A stretch of 64,000 nucleotides of DNA from Mycobacterium deserti (GCF_025345615.1 NZ_JAODWD010000007.1:62001-126000); one strand, 5' to 3'. Numbered from the stretch's first letter, positions 42,912-52,245 are shown. Notes: generated by a model not told the origin, from the sequence alone. Program-made: numbers and translations.

Positions 42912-43579
42912 CCACTGCGAAGGCGCGCAGCGCGCGCAAGAATTTCACCCTGTCCGACGCCGTACGCGAGTTCTGGAGACACCCCTCCCCCTGGATGATC
43001 GGAGCCACGCTCATCGCGGCGCTCGTAGCGCGCATCGCCGTCGGCGACTGGCGAGTGACCGATGCGGTCGTGCCCCTGGTGATGATCGCGTTGTTTCCGT
43101 TCTTCGAGTGGATCATTCACGTGTTCATCCTGCACTGGCGGCCCAAGCGGGTCGGTCGGCTCACCATCGACCCGTTGCTGGCCCGCGAGCACCGTGCCCA
43201 TCACACCGATCCGCGCAATATCCCGTTGATCTTCATTCCCTGGAAGTCGCTCGCGACGTGGGTGCTTCCGCTGACCATCGCCGTTGCGTTGCTTGTCTTT
43301 CCGCGGCTCGGCATGGGGCTGACGTATCTGGTGTTCATCGCTGCGCTGGGCTTGGTCTACGAGTGGAGCCACTACTTGATCCACAGCGATTACAAGCCGA
43401 AAACCCGTCTCTATCGGGCCATCTGGCGCAACCACCGAAACCACCACTACAAAAACGAGCACTACTGGTTCACGGTCACCAGTGCGGGAACCGCGGACCG
43501 GGCGCTTCGCACCTACCCCGACCCGGCCACGGTCGAGAATTCGCCGACCGCCAAGAATCTGCACGCCGACGCGGCGTGA
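42908..43579 (+). CDS. Sterol-desaturase/fatty-acid-hydroxylase family membrane protein
   Basis: A 223-residue integral membrane di-iron enzyme. The His-box motifs are present: HRAHH (in REHRAHHTDPRN), HYLIH (EWSHYLIHSDY) and HRNHHYKNEH. Four or so hydrophobic segments surround them. The family hydroxylates or desaturates lipids in the membrane. Coupled to the FadR-type regulator gene, which may control it in response to lipid. The product in this organism is unknown. Confidence 0.9.
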   Translation: MTTAKARSARKNFTLSDAVREFWRHPSPWMIGATLIAALVARIAVGDWRVTDAVVPLVMIALFPFFEWIIHVFILHWRPKRVGRLTIDPLLAREHRAHHTDPRNIPLIFIPWKSLATWVLPLTIAVALLVFPRLGMGLTYLVFIAALGLVYEWSHYLIHSDYKPKTRLYRAIWRNHRNHHYKNEHYWFTVTSAGTADRALRTYPDPATVENSPTAKNLHADAA

Positions 43580-43586
43580 CCCCGGG

Positions 43587-44327
43587 TCAGCTCTCGACGA
43601 TGACCGGGTCGCCGACTCCGACCAGGTCGTAGTACCAGGCGGCGTTGTCCGGGCTCAGGTTGATGCATCCGTGGCTGACGTTCGCGTAGCCCTGGGAACC
43701 GGTCGACCACGGCGCCGAATGCACGTACACGCCGCCGCTGGTGATCCGCACGGCATGGTCCACGGTCAGCTTGTACCCCTCGGGATCCTCCAGCGGAATG
43801 CCGATGGTGCGCGAATCCATCACGACCACGCGTTCCTTGCGGATGACGGGGAACGTTCCGACAGGCGTGGGGAACTTCGGCTTACCCATCGACGCGGGCA
43901 TCTCGCGAGCGACCACTCCGTCGATGCTGACGGTGAACGTGTGGTTGGAGATGCTGGCGACGCTGACCACCGATGATCCGGTCTGGAAGCTCGCTTTGGC
44001 GCCGCCGACGGACACGTTGATGCTCGAGTGAGCGGGCCACAAATCGACCGGACTCCATTGCAGAGCGCGATCGTTGAGCCAGCTGAAGGTGCCCGCGGGA
44101 ACGGTCGGCGCGTCGAACGCCACCGTCTGCTCGACGGCCGACCGGTCGGTGACCGGCCTGGTGAACGTCACTGTCACCGGATGGGCGACGCCGACCGTCT
44201 GGCCGGCCGGTTCAATGCTGGCGACGTCGAGCCCCGTCGTGACACCTGCCGAGCCGGTGGCCACAGACCCGGTCATCGCGATCGCCGCAATGCCCGCAAC
44301 AGCGAGCGCATGTCGAAGCTTCAGCAC
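43587..44327 (-). CDS. ldtA: L,D-transpeptidase (LdtMt1-like)
   Basis: A 246-residue protein with an N-terminal signal segment, one Ig-like domain (about residues 35-115) and a YkuD catalytic domain. The catalytic motif is SHGCINLSPDNAAWYY (Cys nucleophile), with an upstream His in VYVHSAP. Length and single Ig domain match LdtMt1 (Rv0116c), which makes 3-3 cross-links in peptidoglycan. It acts in the periplasm. It runs leftward, convergent with the desaturase-family gene (7 bases apart). Confidence 0.92.
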   Translation of the reverse strand: MLKLRHALAVAGIAAIAMTGSVATGSAGVTTGLDVASIEPAGQTVGVAHPVTVTFTRPVTDRSAVEQTVAFDAPTVPAGTFSWLNDRALQWSPVDLWPAHSSINVSVGGAKASFQTGSSVVSVASISNHTFTVSIDGVVAREMPASMGKPKFPTPVGTFPVIRKERVVVMDSRTIGIPLEDPEGYKLTVDHAVRITSGGVYVHSAPWSTGSQGYANVSHGCINLSPDNAAWYYDLVGVGDPVIVES

Positions 44328-44405
44328 ACTTCCATCCTAGGTCGTCGCCACCGATTTCCCCGGTAAGCGGTTCACGGGTATATCGATGCTGCTGGCCAGA
44401 TCGTT

Positions 44406-45023
44406 TCAGGTTGCATCGATTCGGCCCGGCGTGGCGAGCCTGTTGACGGCCAGCAATGCGTAGCCCAGGGCCAGCACACCCGCACCCAGCACCGCGAGGT
44501 TGGCGGCGACGCCCGCTGCCCCCACGCTGGCGGGATCGAGGAAGTAGTACGGAGCTCGCCGGCCCAGCCTGTTGAGCACCACCAGAGCGGCAGCGGCATA
44601 CATCGCGGGATAGCCCAGCCAAGCGACCGGCTGCCACCAGCGCACCCGTCCCCGGCCCCGGCCGATGAGCAGCCAGTCGCTGAGTGCCAGCACCGGTACG
44701 ACGACGTGAAGCAGCACGTTGGCTGGGGTGTAGCCCATGCTGTTCCCGGTCAGCAGAAGGTTCCAGACGACGCCTGCGATCGTGACGTAGAGGACGACCG
44801 CGCCGCGCAGGCCGACGCGAGCGTCGGCGCGCGGCGACAGCAGGGTCCACAGATAGTAGGCCGCGGCGAGCACGTTTGCCTGGTAGGTGAACGTGATGAA
44901 GCGCCAGGAGACCCCGGATCGGGAGGTCAGTTCCACCGTGACAAGCGCGACCAGCACCGCGACGATGATGGCGATGCGCAGCCCTACCCGCAGGCTCGCC
45001 ACACCCGTGGGGCTCGTTGTCAC
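44406..45023 (-). CDS. Pr6Pr-family membrane protein
   Basis: A 205-residue membrane protein with six predicted spans. The Pr6Pr (FAR-17a/AIG1-like) pattern is visible in FITFTYQANVLAAAYYLWTLL, NLLLTGNSMGYTPANVLLHVVVPVLALSDWLLIG and LGYPAMYAAAALVV. Function is unknown in bacteria; eukaryotic relatives hydrolyse fatty-acid esters of hydroxy fatty acids, with Thr and His in the membrane. It overlaps the DUF7159 gene by four bases. Confidence 0.82.
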   Translation of the reverse strand: MTTSPTGVASLRVGLRIAIIVAVLVALVTVELTSRSGVSWRFITFTYQANVLAAAYYLWTLLSPRADARVGLRGAVVLYVTIAGVVWNLLLTGNSMGYTPANVLLHVVVPVLALSDWLLIGRGRGRVRWWQPVAWLGYPAMYAAAALVVLNRLGRRAPYYFLDPASVGAAGVAANLAVLGAGVLALGYALLAVNRLATPGRIDAT

Positions 45024-46345
45024 TGAGGTGGAGGCGGCGGTGCGGGCAGTGGCGCGTCAGGTGCCAGAGGTGCGGGCACAGGTGCGGGCGCCTGCTGGAC
45101 GTCGGGCTGACCGATGTCGGAGAACTTGTCGCGGATGCGCTGCAGGAATCCGCGTCGCTCGGGCACCGGCGTGGGCACTGCGGGCATGAGGCCGGGCGCC
45201 TGCGACTCCGGTGGCAGGACGACCGGAGCCTGCGGCGGCAGAACGGGCGCCTCCGGGGGCAGCGGGGCGACCGGCGCGGCAGGCGCGACGTCGACAGGCG
45301 GGGCCTCCGGCGCAGCCTCCACCGGAGCCAGCGGTAGCTCGGCCGGCAACTCGACCGGCGGCGCGGCATCGACGGGTGGTGCCTGCGGCGGCGGCAGGGC
45401 GGGCGGCGCTTCAGCGACCGGAGCGGGAATCGCTGCCGGCACGGAAGCCGCAGGTGCCGCAGCGGCTTCGGCGGAGGACTTGGCCGCCGGGCTCGGCTCG
45501 GCCGGGGCGGCGTCGCGGTTCGGCGCGAACTCCATGCTCACGGCGACGGACACCGAGACGACGAAAGTGACGGCGCCTGCGACCAGCATCGCCAGCGGCC
45601 CCGACGGTGTCAGTCGGCGGCCTCCACGTTCGGGCTGCGTGTCGCCGTAGCCGTCGTCGGCGAACATCAAGTCGGTGTTGTGGGCCGACGCCAGCGCCGC
45701 GCCGCGAGCCAAGGCGAGTTCGGCCTCGGCGGGAGCGAACACCGGCACCGACAACGCATCCTCCAGACGCGGCATCAACGCGTCGAAATCGCCGCCGGAC
45801 CCGACGACGACCAGCGCCTCGGGCTGCCAGTCAGCCTGGGTGAACACCGCACTCAACCAGCCGATGAGGGCTGCTTCGCTGTCCATGGCGTGGTGAACGG
45901 CTGTTTGCACGGCCCCTTCGGGCGTGTGCACGATCAGCGCGATCACGGTTTCGGGTTCGATCACGCAGACCGCGGTGATGTCGTGGCCGATCACTTCGGC
46001 GATCCCCCAGGCCAACGCCTCTGTCGCTTCTGGCAGGCGCACGGGCACGACGTTGTCGAAGCCGGAATCGCTCAACGACCTCAGGAGCAGCGACGCCTCG
46101 GTGTCGGCGTCGTCGCTCCAGGTCACGCCGATGGACTGCACGCGGTGGCCGCGGACGGCGGCGATCGCCTCGGTCCGCAGCACAGCCGCGGCCGCTTGTT
46201 CGGAGGTCTGCTGGGCGCTCGACCGCCGACCAGGCAGGATCTCGATTGCATCGCGGTCCACGGTGGCGCCGTCGGCGTCTGCTCCCTCGACGAGAACCAG
46301 ACCGACGGCGGACGGAGTCACGGATAAGCCGAGTACGGCGTCCAC
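45020..46345 (-). CDS. DUF7159-type mycobacterial protein with TM segment and Pro/Ala-rich tail
   Basis: A 441-residue protein. Residues about 1-235 resemble an actin/Hsp70-like ATPase fold (GLSVTPSAVGLVLVEG, VCVIEPETVIALIV, VVVGSGGDFDALMPRLEDAL). A hydrophobic segment (about residues 250-272) follows, then about 150 residues dominated by Ala and Pro, ending in a short conserved RGFLQRIRDKFSD. It is probably membrane-anchored with the tail outside. This architecture is typical of mycobacteria and relatives. Function unknown; a cell-envelope role is likely. Confidence 0.82.
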   Translation of the reverse strand: MDAVLGLSVTPSAVGLVLVEGADADGATVDRDAIEILPGRRSSAQQTSEQAAAAVLRTEAIAAVRGHRVQSIGVTWSDDADTEASLLLRSLSDSGFDNVVPVRLPEATEALAWGIAEVIGHDITAVCVIEPETVIALIVHTPEGAVQTAVHHAMDSEAALIGWLSAVFTQADWQPEALVVVGSGGDFDALMPRLEDALSVPVFAPAEAELALARGAALASAHNTDLMFADDGYGDTQPERGGRRLTPSGPLAMLVAGAVTFVVSVSVAVSMEFAPNRDAAPAEPSPAAKSSAEAAAAPAASVPAAIPAPVAEAPPALPPPQAPPVDAAPPVELPAELPLAPVEAAPEAPPVDVAPAAPVAPLPPEAPVLPPQAPVVLPPESQAPGLMPAVPTPVPERRGFLQRIRDKFSDIGQPDVQQAPAPVPAPLAPDAPLPAPPPPPQ

Positions 46346-46552
46346 TACAACCCTTTACTACTTTGTCGGACGTCCACCTATCCGGCTGACACTACCCGTG
46401 CCGTTGCGCGTCAGCTCACGGGGCGTCCGTGCGGGGTTCCCGTGGACGGTCTCGAAATGTGCTGTGGCGCAGGAAACTCCTGTACGTCACCCAGCGCACC
46501 ATTTGCCCGGCGGCCAGGCCGTCCTGATCGGGTCCCGTGGCACGGTGACCGC

Positions 46553-47410
46553 ATGCGAACAGCAGGACAGCGGGAGGTCGGGCCCGCCCAACGCACCCTG
46601 TTCGGCCATCCGATGGGTCTGGTCAACCTGTTCGGAGTCGAGATGTGGGAGCGTTCTCCTTCTACGGCATGCTGACGATCCTCAGCTACTACCTCTATTT
46701 CTCGCTCACCGAGCGGCCTGGGATTTGCGCAGAGCACCGCGACCGGCGTCGTCGGCGCCTACGTCGGGCTCGTCTATCTGTCGACGGTGCTGGGCGGCTG
46801 GGTCGCCGACCGGCTGCTCGGCATGAAGCGCACGGTCTTCTACGGCGGAGTCGTGGTGATGTTCGGCCACATCGCCCTGGCCTTGTTACCGGGGCTGGCG
46901 GGCGTCGCGGTCGGACTGGTACTCGTCGCGCTGGGATCCGGTGCACTGAAGGCCAACGCGTCCTCGCTGTTGGGCACGCGGTACGCCAAGGGCGATCCGC
47001 GCTGCGACGGCGGCTTCACCCTGTTCTATCTGGGTGCCTTCATCGGGCCGTTGATCACCGGTCTGCTGCAGACGCGGTGGGGATTTCACTACGGCTTCGG
47101 CGCCGCGGCGATCGGGATGGCTTTCGGGCTGACGCTGTACGTCGTGTTTCGGCGCAACCTTGGCGAGCACGGTCGACATGTGCCGAATCCACTGCCGCGC
47201 AGTGCAATCGGTGGGTTTGCCGGCGGGGCGGTCGCGATGGTCGTGGTGATCGCGGTGGCGTTCGCGACGTGTGCGGTTGAGCTGTCGAACCTGTCGCAGG
47301 TCACGACGGGGGTCATCGAGCGCACACGGGTGCGGGCGTTCATCCCATTGTTCATCGCGAATGCGGTGTTCTGGTCGTTGTTTCAGCAGATCTTCACCGT
47401 GCTGGCGGAG
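46553..47410 (+). pseudogene. POT-family oligopeptide transporter, frameshifted and truncated
   Basis: ATG 46553 opens FGHPMGLVNLFGVEMWER, the start of a proton-dependent oligopeptide (POT/PTR2) transporter. At about 46652 one base appears lost (WER then FSFYGML in another frame) and at about 46715 one base appears gained, restoring the frame for VGLVYLSTVLGGWVADRLLG. The frame then runs through LFYLGAFIGPLITGLLQTRWGFHYGFG to FQQIFTVLA and loses similarity; the last half of the transporter (about six spans) is missing. A genuine loss is likely, because the truncation cannot be a base error. Confidence 0.8.
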
Positions 47411-47559
47411 CGCGCACGATCGGCTCTCCGCGTGACGTGGCCAATTCGTGACCGGGTTGATACCGGAACCGACATTCGGCGGGTTCAGCATGGAACTCGA
47501 TCGCTTGCACGCGCGTTTGACGAGACAACGGGGTCGGGTCGACGTAGGAGGCTGACACG

Positions 47560-47805
47560 ATGTCGGTGGCACTATCTTTCGATGCTGGTGATCTGCTCTG
47601 GCCGGAGGCGACGGGCCACGGTGTTGTGGCGGTACTCGCCTACGGATTCGCACATTTCGCCGCGACGTGTTCGTGCGGTTGGACGGGCCGACGTCGCTAT
47701 CTGAAGGCCGGCGCGCAGTTCGACGCGTGGCAGCACTCGATGCATGAGAACTGCGATGTGTCAGTGCCGTTGGTGATCCCGGCGGCGTCCCGCCCCGCCG
47801 CCTGA
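47560..47805 (+). CDS. Small hypothetical protein with Cys-x-Cys motif
   Basis: An 81-residue protein from ATG 47560, with TAGGAGG ribosome site 9 bases upstream. It has an AATCSCGWTGRRRY segment and a GAQFDAWQHSMHENC segment, so three Cys and two His could bind a metal such as zinc. Not recognised. It follows the broken transporter and is convergent with the dehydratase gene, with 3 bases between stops. Confidence 0.65.
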   Translation: MSVALSFDAGDLLWPEATGHGVVAVLAYGFAHFAATCSCGWTGRRRYLKAGAQFDAWQHSMHENCDVSVPLVIPAASRPAA

Positions 47806-47808
47806 CCG

Positions 47809-48756
47809 CTATCCGACGAGGATCTCGCCGAGCATGGCCGGTTCGATGTTTCCGCCCGACAGCACCATCACTGTACGGCCAGGCGGCGTCTCGCCGCGCC
47901 GATAGGCGGCCAACGCGACTGCCCCGCTCGGTTCGCTGACCAGGTGCGCCCGGCGGGCGAGTTCTCGTACTGCGGCACGAATCTCGTTCTCGGACACGGT
48001 GATCACGCCATCGAGAACCTGCTGCAGATGCGCGAAGGTCAGTTCTGATGGTTGTGATCGCAGACCGTCGGCAATGGTGCGGTTGCGGTCCTCGATCGAC
48101 CAATCCACCCGGTGCCCGGCGGCCAGCGCTTCCGCGGTGTCGGCCGCCAGTTCCGGTTCGACACCGATGACCCGCGCCTGCGGGCACAACGCTTTGATCG
48201 CGGTTCCGATGCCCGACGCGAGACCGCCGCCGCTGACCGGCACGAGCACATTGTCGACGGTGGGCAGGTCCTCGGCGATCTCCAAGCCGATCGTGCCCTG
48301 CCCCGCGATGATGTCCGGATGGTCGAACGGCGGAACGAGGACACCGCCTGTCTGCTCGAGAAGGTCGGCGGCCACCCGCTCACGCTGCCCGGCCTCGCAC
48401 AGCACGACCTCGGCGCCGTGCGCGCGAGTGGCGTCCACCTTGATCGCAGGCGTCTCACGCGGCATCACGATGTGGGCCGGAATCGCGAACACCGCCGCGG
48501 CGTAGGCCACCGCCTGCGCGTGATTGCCGCTCGAGTACGCGACCACTCCCCGGGTGCGCACCGACTCGTCGAGGTTGCCGATCGCGTTGAACGCGCCGCG
48601 CACCTTGAACGCGCCGATGGACTGCAGATTCTCCGGCTTGATCCACAGCGGGCGGTCGCCGTCGGCCCACAGCGCCGGGATCAAAGGTGTGCGCACGACG
48701 AACGCACGGATGCGCGTCGCGGCCGATCGGATGTCATCGATGGTCACCAAGGGCAC
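47809..48756 (-). CDS. Threonine dehydratase-like PLP enzyme
   Basis: A 315-residue PLP fold-type II enzyme. The Lys that binds PLP is in LQSIGAFKVRGA, the Asn loop is SSGNHAQAVAYAA, and the phosphate loop is VSGGGLASGIG. It belongs to the catabolic threonine/serine dehydratase or serine racemase group, without the ACT domain of biosynthetic IlvA. The likely reaction is threonine or serine deamination to a 2-oxo acid. It is divergent from a thioesterase gene with a 68-base gap. Confidence 0.88.
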   Translation of the reverse strand: MPLVTIDDIRSAATRIRAFVVRTPLIPALWADGDRPLWIKPENLQSIGAFKVRGAFNAIGNLDESVRTRGVVAYSSGNHAQAVAYAAAVFAIPAHIVMPRETPAIKVDATRAHGAEVVLCEAGQRERVAADLLEQTGGVLVPPFDHPDIIAGQGTIGLEIAEDLPTVDNVLVPVSGGGLASGIGTAIKALCPQARVIGVEPELAADTAEALAAGHRVDWSIEDRNRTIADGLRSQPSELTFAHLQQVLDGVITVSENEIRAAVRELARRAHLVSEPSGAVALAAYRRGETPPGRTVMVLSGGNIEPAMLGEILVG

Positions 48757-48824
48757 GGGTCCAGTCTGCCCTGTGCCCGCCGCTCGCTCGATAGGGTGAC
48801 GCCGTAGCGTACTCCCTGCCGATC

Positions 48825-49241
48825 GTGCCGCGGTACGCGGAAGTGGACCAGCAAGGGGTGGTGTTCAACGGCCATTACCTCACCTGGTTCGACGAGGCGT
48901 GTACCGGATTTCTCGACCACCACGGTGTCTCCTATTCCGGACTGATGGCGACCGGACACGACATTCAGGTCGTGCACAGCGAAATCGATTACAGCGTCCC
49001 GGTGCGCTGGCGGGATTCGGTGCGAATTGCCGTTCAGTGCCGAAGAATCGGCTCGACCAGCTTCACACTCGGGTTCGAGGTACTGCGTCGCGACGACATC
49101 GGTGCCGAGCAGACCGCGGTGCGCGGCCACAACGTGTACGTGGTGGTCTCGACCGCCGACTGGGCGAAGCGGCCGATCCCCGACTCGCTGCGCGAGGCGC
49201 TCATTTCGGTTGAGCGCCAAGCCCGTTCCGCGGCCGAATGA
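48825..49241 (+). CDS. 4-hydroxybenzoyl-CoA-thioesterase-like hotdog protein
   Basis: A 138-residue hotdog-fold thioesterase. The catalytic Asp region RYAEVDQQGVVFNGHYLTWFDEA is typical of the 4HBT/YbgC group. GTG 48825 is the only in-frame start after an upstream stop and leaves the conserved part almost at the N-terminus, so a leaderless message is possible. It hydrolyses acyl-CoA; the acyl group is unknown. Confidence 0.85.
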   Translation: MPRYAEVDQQGVVFNGHYLTWFDEACTGFLDHHGVSYSGLMATGHDIQVVHSEIDYSVPVRWRDSVRIAVQCRRIGSTSFTLGFEVLRRDDIGAEQTAVRGHNVYVVVSTADWAKRPIPDSLREALISVERQARSAAE

Positions 49242-49266
49242 GCGAAGGTGGCGGTACCGTCGTCCC

Positions 49267-50298
49267 ATGGGTCACGACCGTGGACATCAGCGCGACCTTC
49301 CGCCCGGCATGGCCGAACAGCTCGATCTCGCTCATGCGGGTGTGGTGTCGTTCGGCCAACGGCCGTTTCTCACCGAAGTCGACCAACTGGATGCATGGCG
49401 TCCCGATGTGGCTGTCGTCGGCGCGCCGTTCGACGTAGCGACGACGAACCGGCCTGGCGCCCGCTTCGGTCCCCGAGCGATCCGTGCCACCGCCTACGAA
49501 CCGGGCACCTACCACCTCGATCTCGGTCTGGAGATCTTCGACTGGTTGGAGGTCGTCGATTTCGGCGACGCGTACTGCCCGCACGGGCAGACCGAGGTCT
49601 CGCACGCCAATATCCGCGAGCGGGTGCATGCGGTGGCGTCGCGCGGCATCGTGCCGGTCGTCCTCGGCGGCGACCACTCGATCACCTGGCCCGCCGCCAC
49701 CGCGGTGGCCGACGTGCACGGATACGGCAACGTCGGCATCGTGCACTTCGACGCGCACGCCGACACCGCTGAGGAGATCGAGGGAAATTTGGCAAGCCAC
49801 GGCACACCGATGCGCCGCCTCATCGAGTCGGGCGCGGTGCCGGGCAGCCACTTCGTGCAGGTGGGGCTGCGCGGTTACTGGCCGCCGCAAGACACCTTCG
49901 AATGGATGCTCGAGCAGAAGATGACCTGGCACACCATGCAGGAGATCTGGGAGCGGGGTTTCAAGGTGGTAATGCGCGACGCTGTCAGCGAGGCGTTGGC
50001 GAAGGCCGACAAGCTGTACGTCTCGGTTGACATCGACGTGCTCGACCCCGCGCATGCGCCCGGGACGGGAACACCGGAGCCAGGCGGCATCACCACCGCC
50101 GACCTGCTGCGGATGGTTCGTCAACTCTGCTACGAGCACGATGTCGCCGGCGTCGATGTGGTCGAGGTCGCGCCCGCCTACGACCACGCCGAACTGACGG
50201 TCAACGCCGCGCACCGGGTCGTGTTCGAAGCGTTCGGCGGGATGGCCGCCCGTCGCCGCGATGCCGCACAGGCGACGCCCGGACCCCCGGCGCGGTAG
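49267..50298 (+). CDS. Agmatinase-family ureohydrolase
   Basis: A 343-residue ureohydrolase from ATG 49267. The binuclear Mn ligands are visible in LGGDHSITWP, HFDAHADT and SVDIDVLDPAHAPGTGTPEPGG. This is the SpeB/guanidinobutyrase branch rather than arginase. It would split agmatine or another guanidino compound to urea and an amine. The N-terminal GARFGPRAIR block, which binds the substrate loop, is intact. The nitronate monooxygenase gene starts 3 bases after it. Confidence 0.9.
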   Translation: MGHDRGHQRDLPPGMAEQLDLAHAGVVSFGQRPFLTEVDQLDAWRPDVAVVGAPFDVATTNRPGARFGPRAIRATAYEPGTYHLDLGLEIFDWLEVVDFGDAYCPHGQTEVSHANIRERVHAVASRGIVPVVLGGDHSITWPAATAVADVHGYGNVGIVHFDAHADTAEEIEGNLASHGTPMRRLIESGAVPGSHFVQVGLRGYWPPQDTFEWMLEQKMTWHTMQEIWERGFKVVMRDAVSEALAKADKLYVSVDIDVLDPAHAPGTGTPEPGGITTADLLRMVRQLCYEHDVAGVDVVEVAPAYDHAELTVNAAHRVVFEAFGGMAARRRDAAQATPGPPAR

Positions 50299-50301
50299 GC
50301 G

Positions 50302-51291
50302 ATGGACCTCCTCGACCGGCTCCACCTCGACGTTCCCGTCGCCCAGGCCGGCATGGGTGGCGGGCTCGCGGGGCCCGAACTGGCCACCGCTGTCGCCGCC
50401 GCAGGCGCGCTGGGCACTCTCGGCCTCGCTCCTGCGGCAATGCTGGGTCAGGCGATTGCGCAGGTGCGCGACGGCGCCCCCGGCCGAGCGGTCGCAGTCA
50501 ACCTGCTGATGCCGTTCGTCCGGCGCGCGCACGTCGACGCGTGCGTGGGCGCAGGCGTCGACGTCGTGGTCCTCGGGTTCGGCATCGACCGCCGGCTGAT
50601 CGAGCGGCTCGCGAGCCGGGGCGTCTTCGTTCTGGTCATGGTCGGCACCGAACAGCAGGCCCGCCGGGCCGTCGCCTGCGGCGCGGACGGGCTCATCGCA
50701 CAAGGGTGCGAGGCCGGAGGGCACCTGGCCGGTGTCACGCCTGCGCTGTCGTTTCTGCCTCACGCGATACGCGCGGCGGCCGGGCGGCCCGTGCTGCTCG
50801 CAGGCGGTATCGCCAGCGCCGCGGACACCAGCGCGGCGCTGACGGCCGGCGCCGACGCAGTGGTGGCGGGATCCCGCTTCCTGTTGACCACCGAGTCACG
50901 CGCCCATCCGGAATATCAACGGCGAATCCTTGCCGCCGACAAGACATTTCGTACGACCTTGTTCGGGTTAGGATGGCCGGCACCGCACCGCGTCGTGGCC
51001 AACGATGCGACGCGTGCGTGGTGCTCGGCCGACGGCCGCGTAGCGCTGATACCCCGGCTGATCAACCGCGGCAGCGGATTGCTCGCCAAGCTGCCGGACA
51101 GCGTCGCTGCCAAGACGGTGGGGCTGCAGACCGGGAGGCTCCCACTGTTCTCCCCTATCGCGCCGACAGTCGGGATGGCCGATTCGTCGGTCGATCATGC
51201 GGCGCTCTACGCTGGAGAGACGGTATTGCGCCTGAAATCTGTGATCTCTGCTCGGCAGGCTGTTGCCGAGCTCGCCCCAGGAGGACAATGA
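50302..51291 (+). CDS. Nitronate monooxygenase family flavoprotein
   Basis: A 329-residue FMN TIM barrel: VAQAGMGGGLAGPELATAVAAAGALG at the N-terminus, then QGCEAGGHLAG with the catalytic His, and LLAGGIASAADTSAALTAGADAVVAGSRFLL. It is a canonical class-I-like nitronate monooxygenase, oxidising alkyl nitronates such as propionate 3-nitronate. It is of the second type in this window, clearly different from the one at 14014. Followed by a DCC-family gene 4 bases later. Confidence 0.88.
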   Translation: MDLLDRLHLDVPVAQAGMGGGLAGPELATAVAAAGALGTLGLAPAAMLGQAIAQVRDGAPGRAVAVNLLMPFVRRAHVDACVGAGVDVVVLGFGIDRRLIERLASRGVFVLVMVGTEQQARRAVACGADGLIAQGCEAGGHLAGVTPALSFLPHAIRAAAGRPVLLAGGIASAADTSAALTAGADAVVAGSRFLLTTESRAHPEYQRRILAADKTFRTTLFGLGWPAPHRVVANDATRAWCSADGRVALIPRLINRGSGLLAKLPDSVAAKTVGLQTGRLPLFSPIAPTVGMADSSVDHAALYAGETVLRLKSVISARQAVAELAPGGQ

Positions 51292-51295
51292 AGTC

Positions 51296-51673
51296 ATGAG
51301 CGGGACCTTGTTCTTCGACGGCGCATGCGGGATGTGCACCCGGGCGATGTATTTCGTCCTGAAGCTGGACCGGACCGGGGGTCTGCGGATGGCTACGTTG
51401 CAAAGCGACGACGCGCCTGAGCGGCTCGGCGTCCCAGCCTCGCGGATCCTCGACGCCGCACGCTGGCTGGACGACGACGGCGACCGGTATGACGGTGCGG
51501 AGGCCATGAACGCGGCGGTGTCTGCGGCGCTGGGAACCCGACTGCCCCTGCGAATCTACCGGATCCCCGGCGTGCGATGGCTACAGGACGCCGTGTACGG
51601 CTGGGTCGTGGATCACCGCTATCGGTTCCCCGGCACCACGCCCTACTGCCAGTCGCATCCGGTGGCCTGCTAG
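51296..51673 (+). CDS. DCC-family thiol-disulfide oxidoreductase-like protein (DUF393)
   Basis: A 125-residue protein from ATG 51296 (CAGGAGGA upstream). The defining D8-x2-C11-x2-C14 motif is in FFDGACGMCTR near the N-terminus. A thioredoxin-like fold is expected, followed by a C-terminal RIPGVRWLQDAVYGWVVDHRYRFPGT segment. Function unknown, likely redox. Its stop codon overlaps the convergent XRE-cupin gene by four bases. Confidence 0.85.
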   Translation: MSGTLFFDGACGMCTRAMYFVLKLDRTGGLRMATLQSDDAPERLGVPASRILDAARWLDDDGDRYDGAEAMNAAVSAALGTRLPLRIYRIPGVRWLQDAVYGWVVDHRYRFPGTTPYCQSHPVAC

Positions 51674-52245
51674 GGATTTGCGCGGCGCGTCCTGCCTGGC
51701 GAGCGGGGCCGCATGATCAGCGCGGCCACGTGATACACGCACTGCACCTTGGCACGGTTGGCGTAAGAATGCGGTACATCTGCCGCGAAGTACACGGAAT
51801 CGCCTGCAGATAGGGTCATTTCACGGTCGCCGACAGTCAGGGTCAGGCTGCCCGAATCGACGGCCACGAATTCGTGAGAGCCAGTGGCGTACGCCGGGAA
51901 CGTACCGGCATCACAACCCGGTGGCAGCGTGCTGCGAATCCATTCGAAGTTCACTCCCGGTACCACCGGAGTCAGGATCGTCCGTTGCCAACCGGCGGGT
52001 TCGTCCACGCGGTCCTGATCCTTCGCCCGCCGCACGATGATGCGTTCGACGTCGGATTCGGCCACCAGGCTTGCGAGCGTCACCTCCAGTCCGTCGGCGA
52101 TGCGGTCCAGAACCAGTACGGTCGGCGCCTTCTCACCACGCTCCACTGACGACAGCATGCTCACGCTGACCTCCGAACGCTGCGCCAGGTCGCGCAGCGT
52201 CAGACCGCGATCGATGCGCAGGGACTGCACCCGTTCACCCAACAT
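51670..52245 (-). CDS. XRE-family regulator with C-terminal cupin
   Basis: A 191-residue regulator from ATG 52245. The HTH is ERVQSLRIDRGLTLRDLAQRSEVSVSMLSSVERGEKAPTVLVLDRIADGL; the C-terminal cupin is VNFEWIRSTLPPGCDAGTFPAYATGSHEFVAVDSGSLTLTVGDREMTLSAGDSVYFAADVPHSY. Such proteins often regulate amino-acid, polyamine or metabolite genes. It is divergent from a GNAT gene, with two palindromes in between. A start at GTG 52257 is possible. Confidence 0.87.
   Translation of the reverse strand: MLGERVQSLRIDRGLTLRDLAQRSEVSVSMLSSVERGEKAPTVLVLDRIADGLEVTLASLVAESDVERIIVRRAKDQDRVDEPAGWQRTILTPVVPGVNFEWIRSTLPPGCDAGTFPAYATGSHEFVAVDSGSLTLTVGDREMTLSAGDSVYFAADVPHSYANRAKVQCVYHVAALIMRPRSPGRTRRANP

Noticed and set aside
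49201..50763. A 520-codon minus-strand frame opposite the agmatinase-type and nitronate monooxygenase genes
   Set aside because: Antisense to two clear enzymes with visible catalytic motifs; no domain features of its own.
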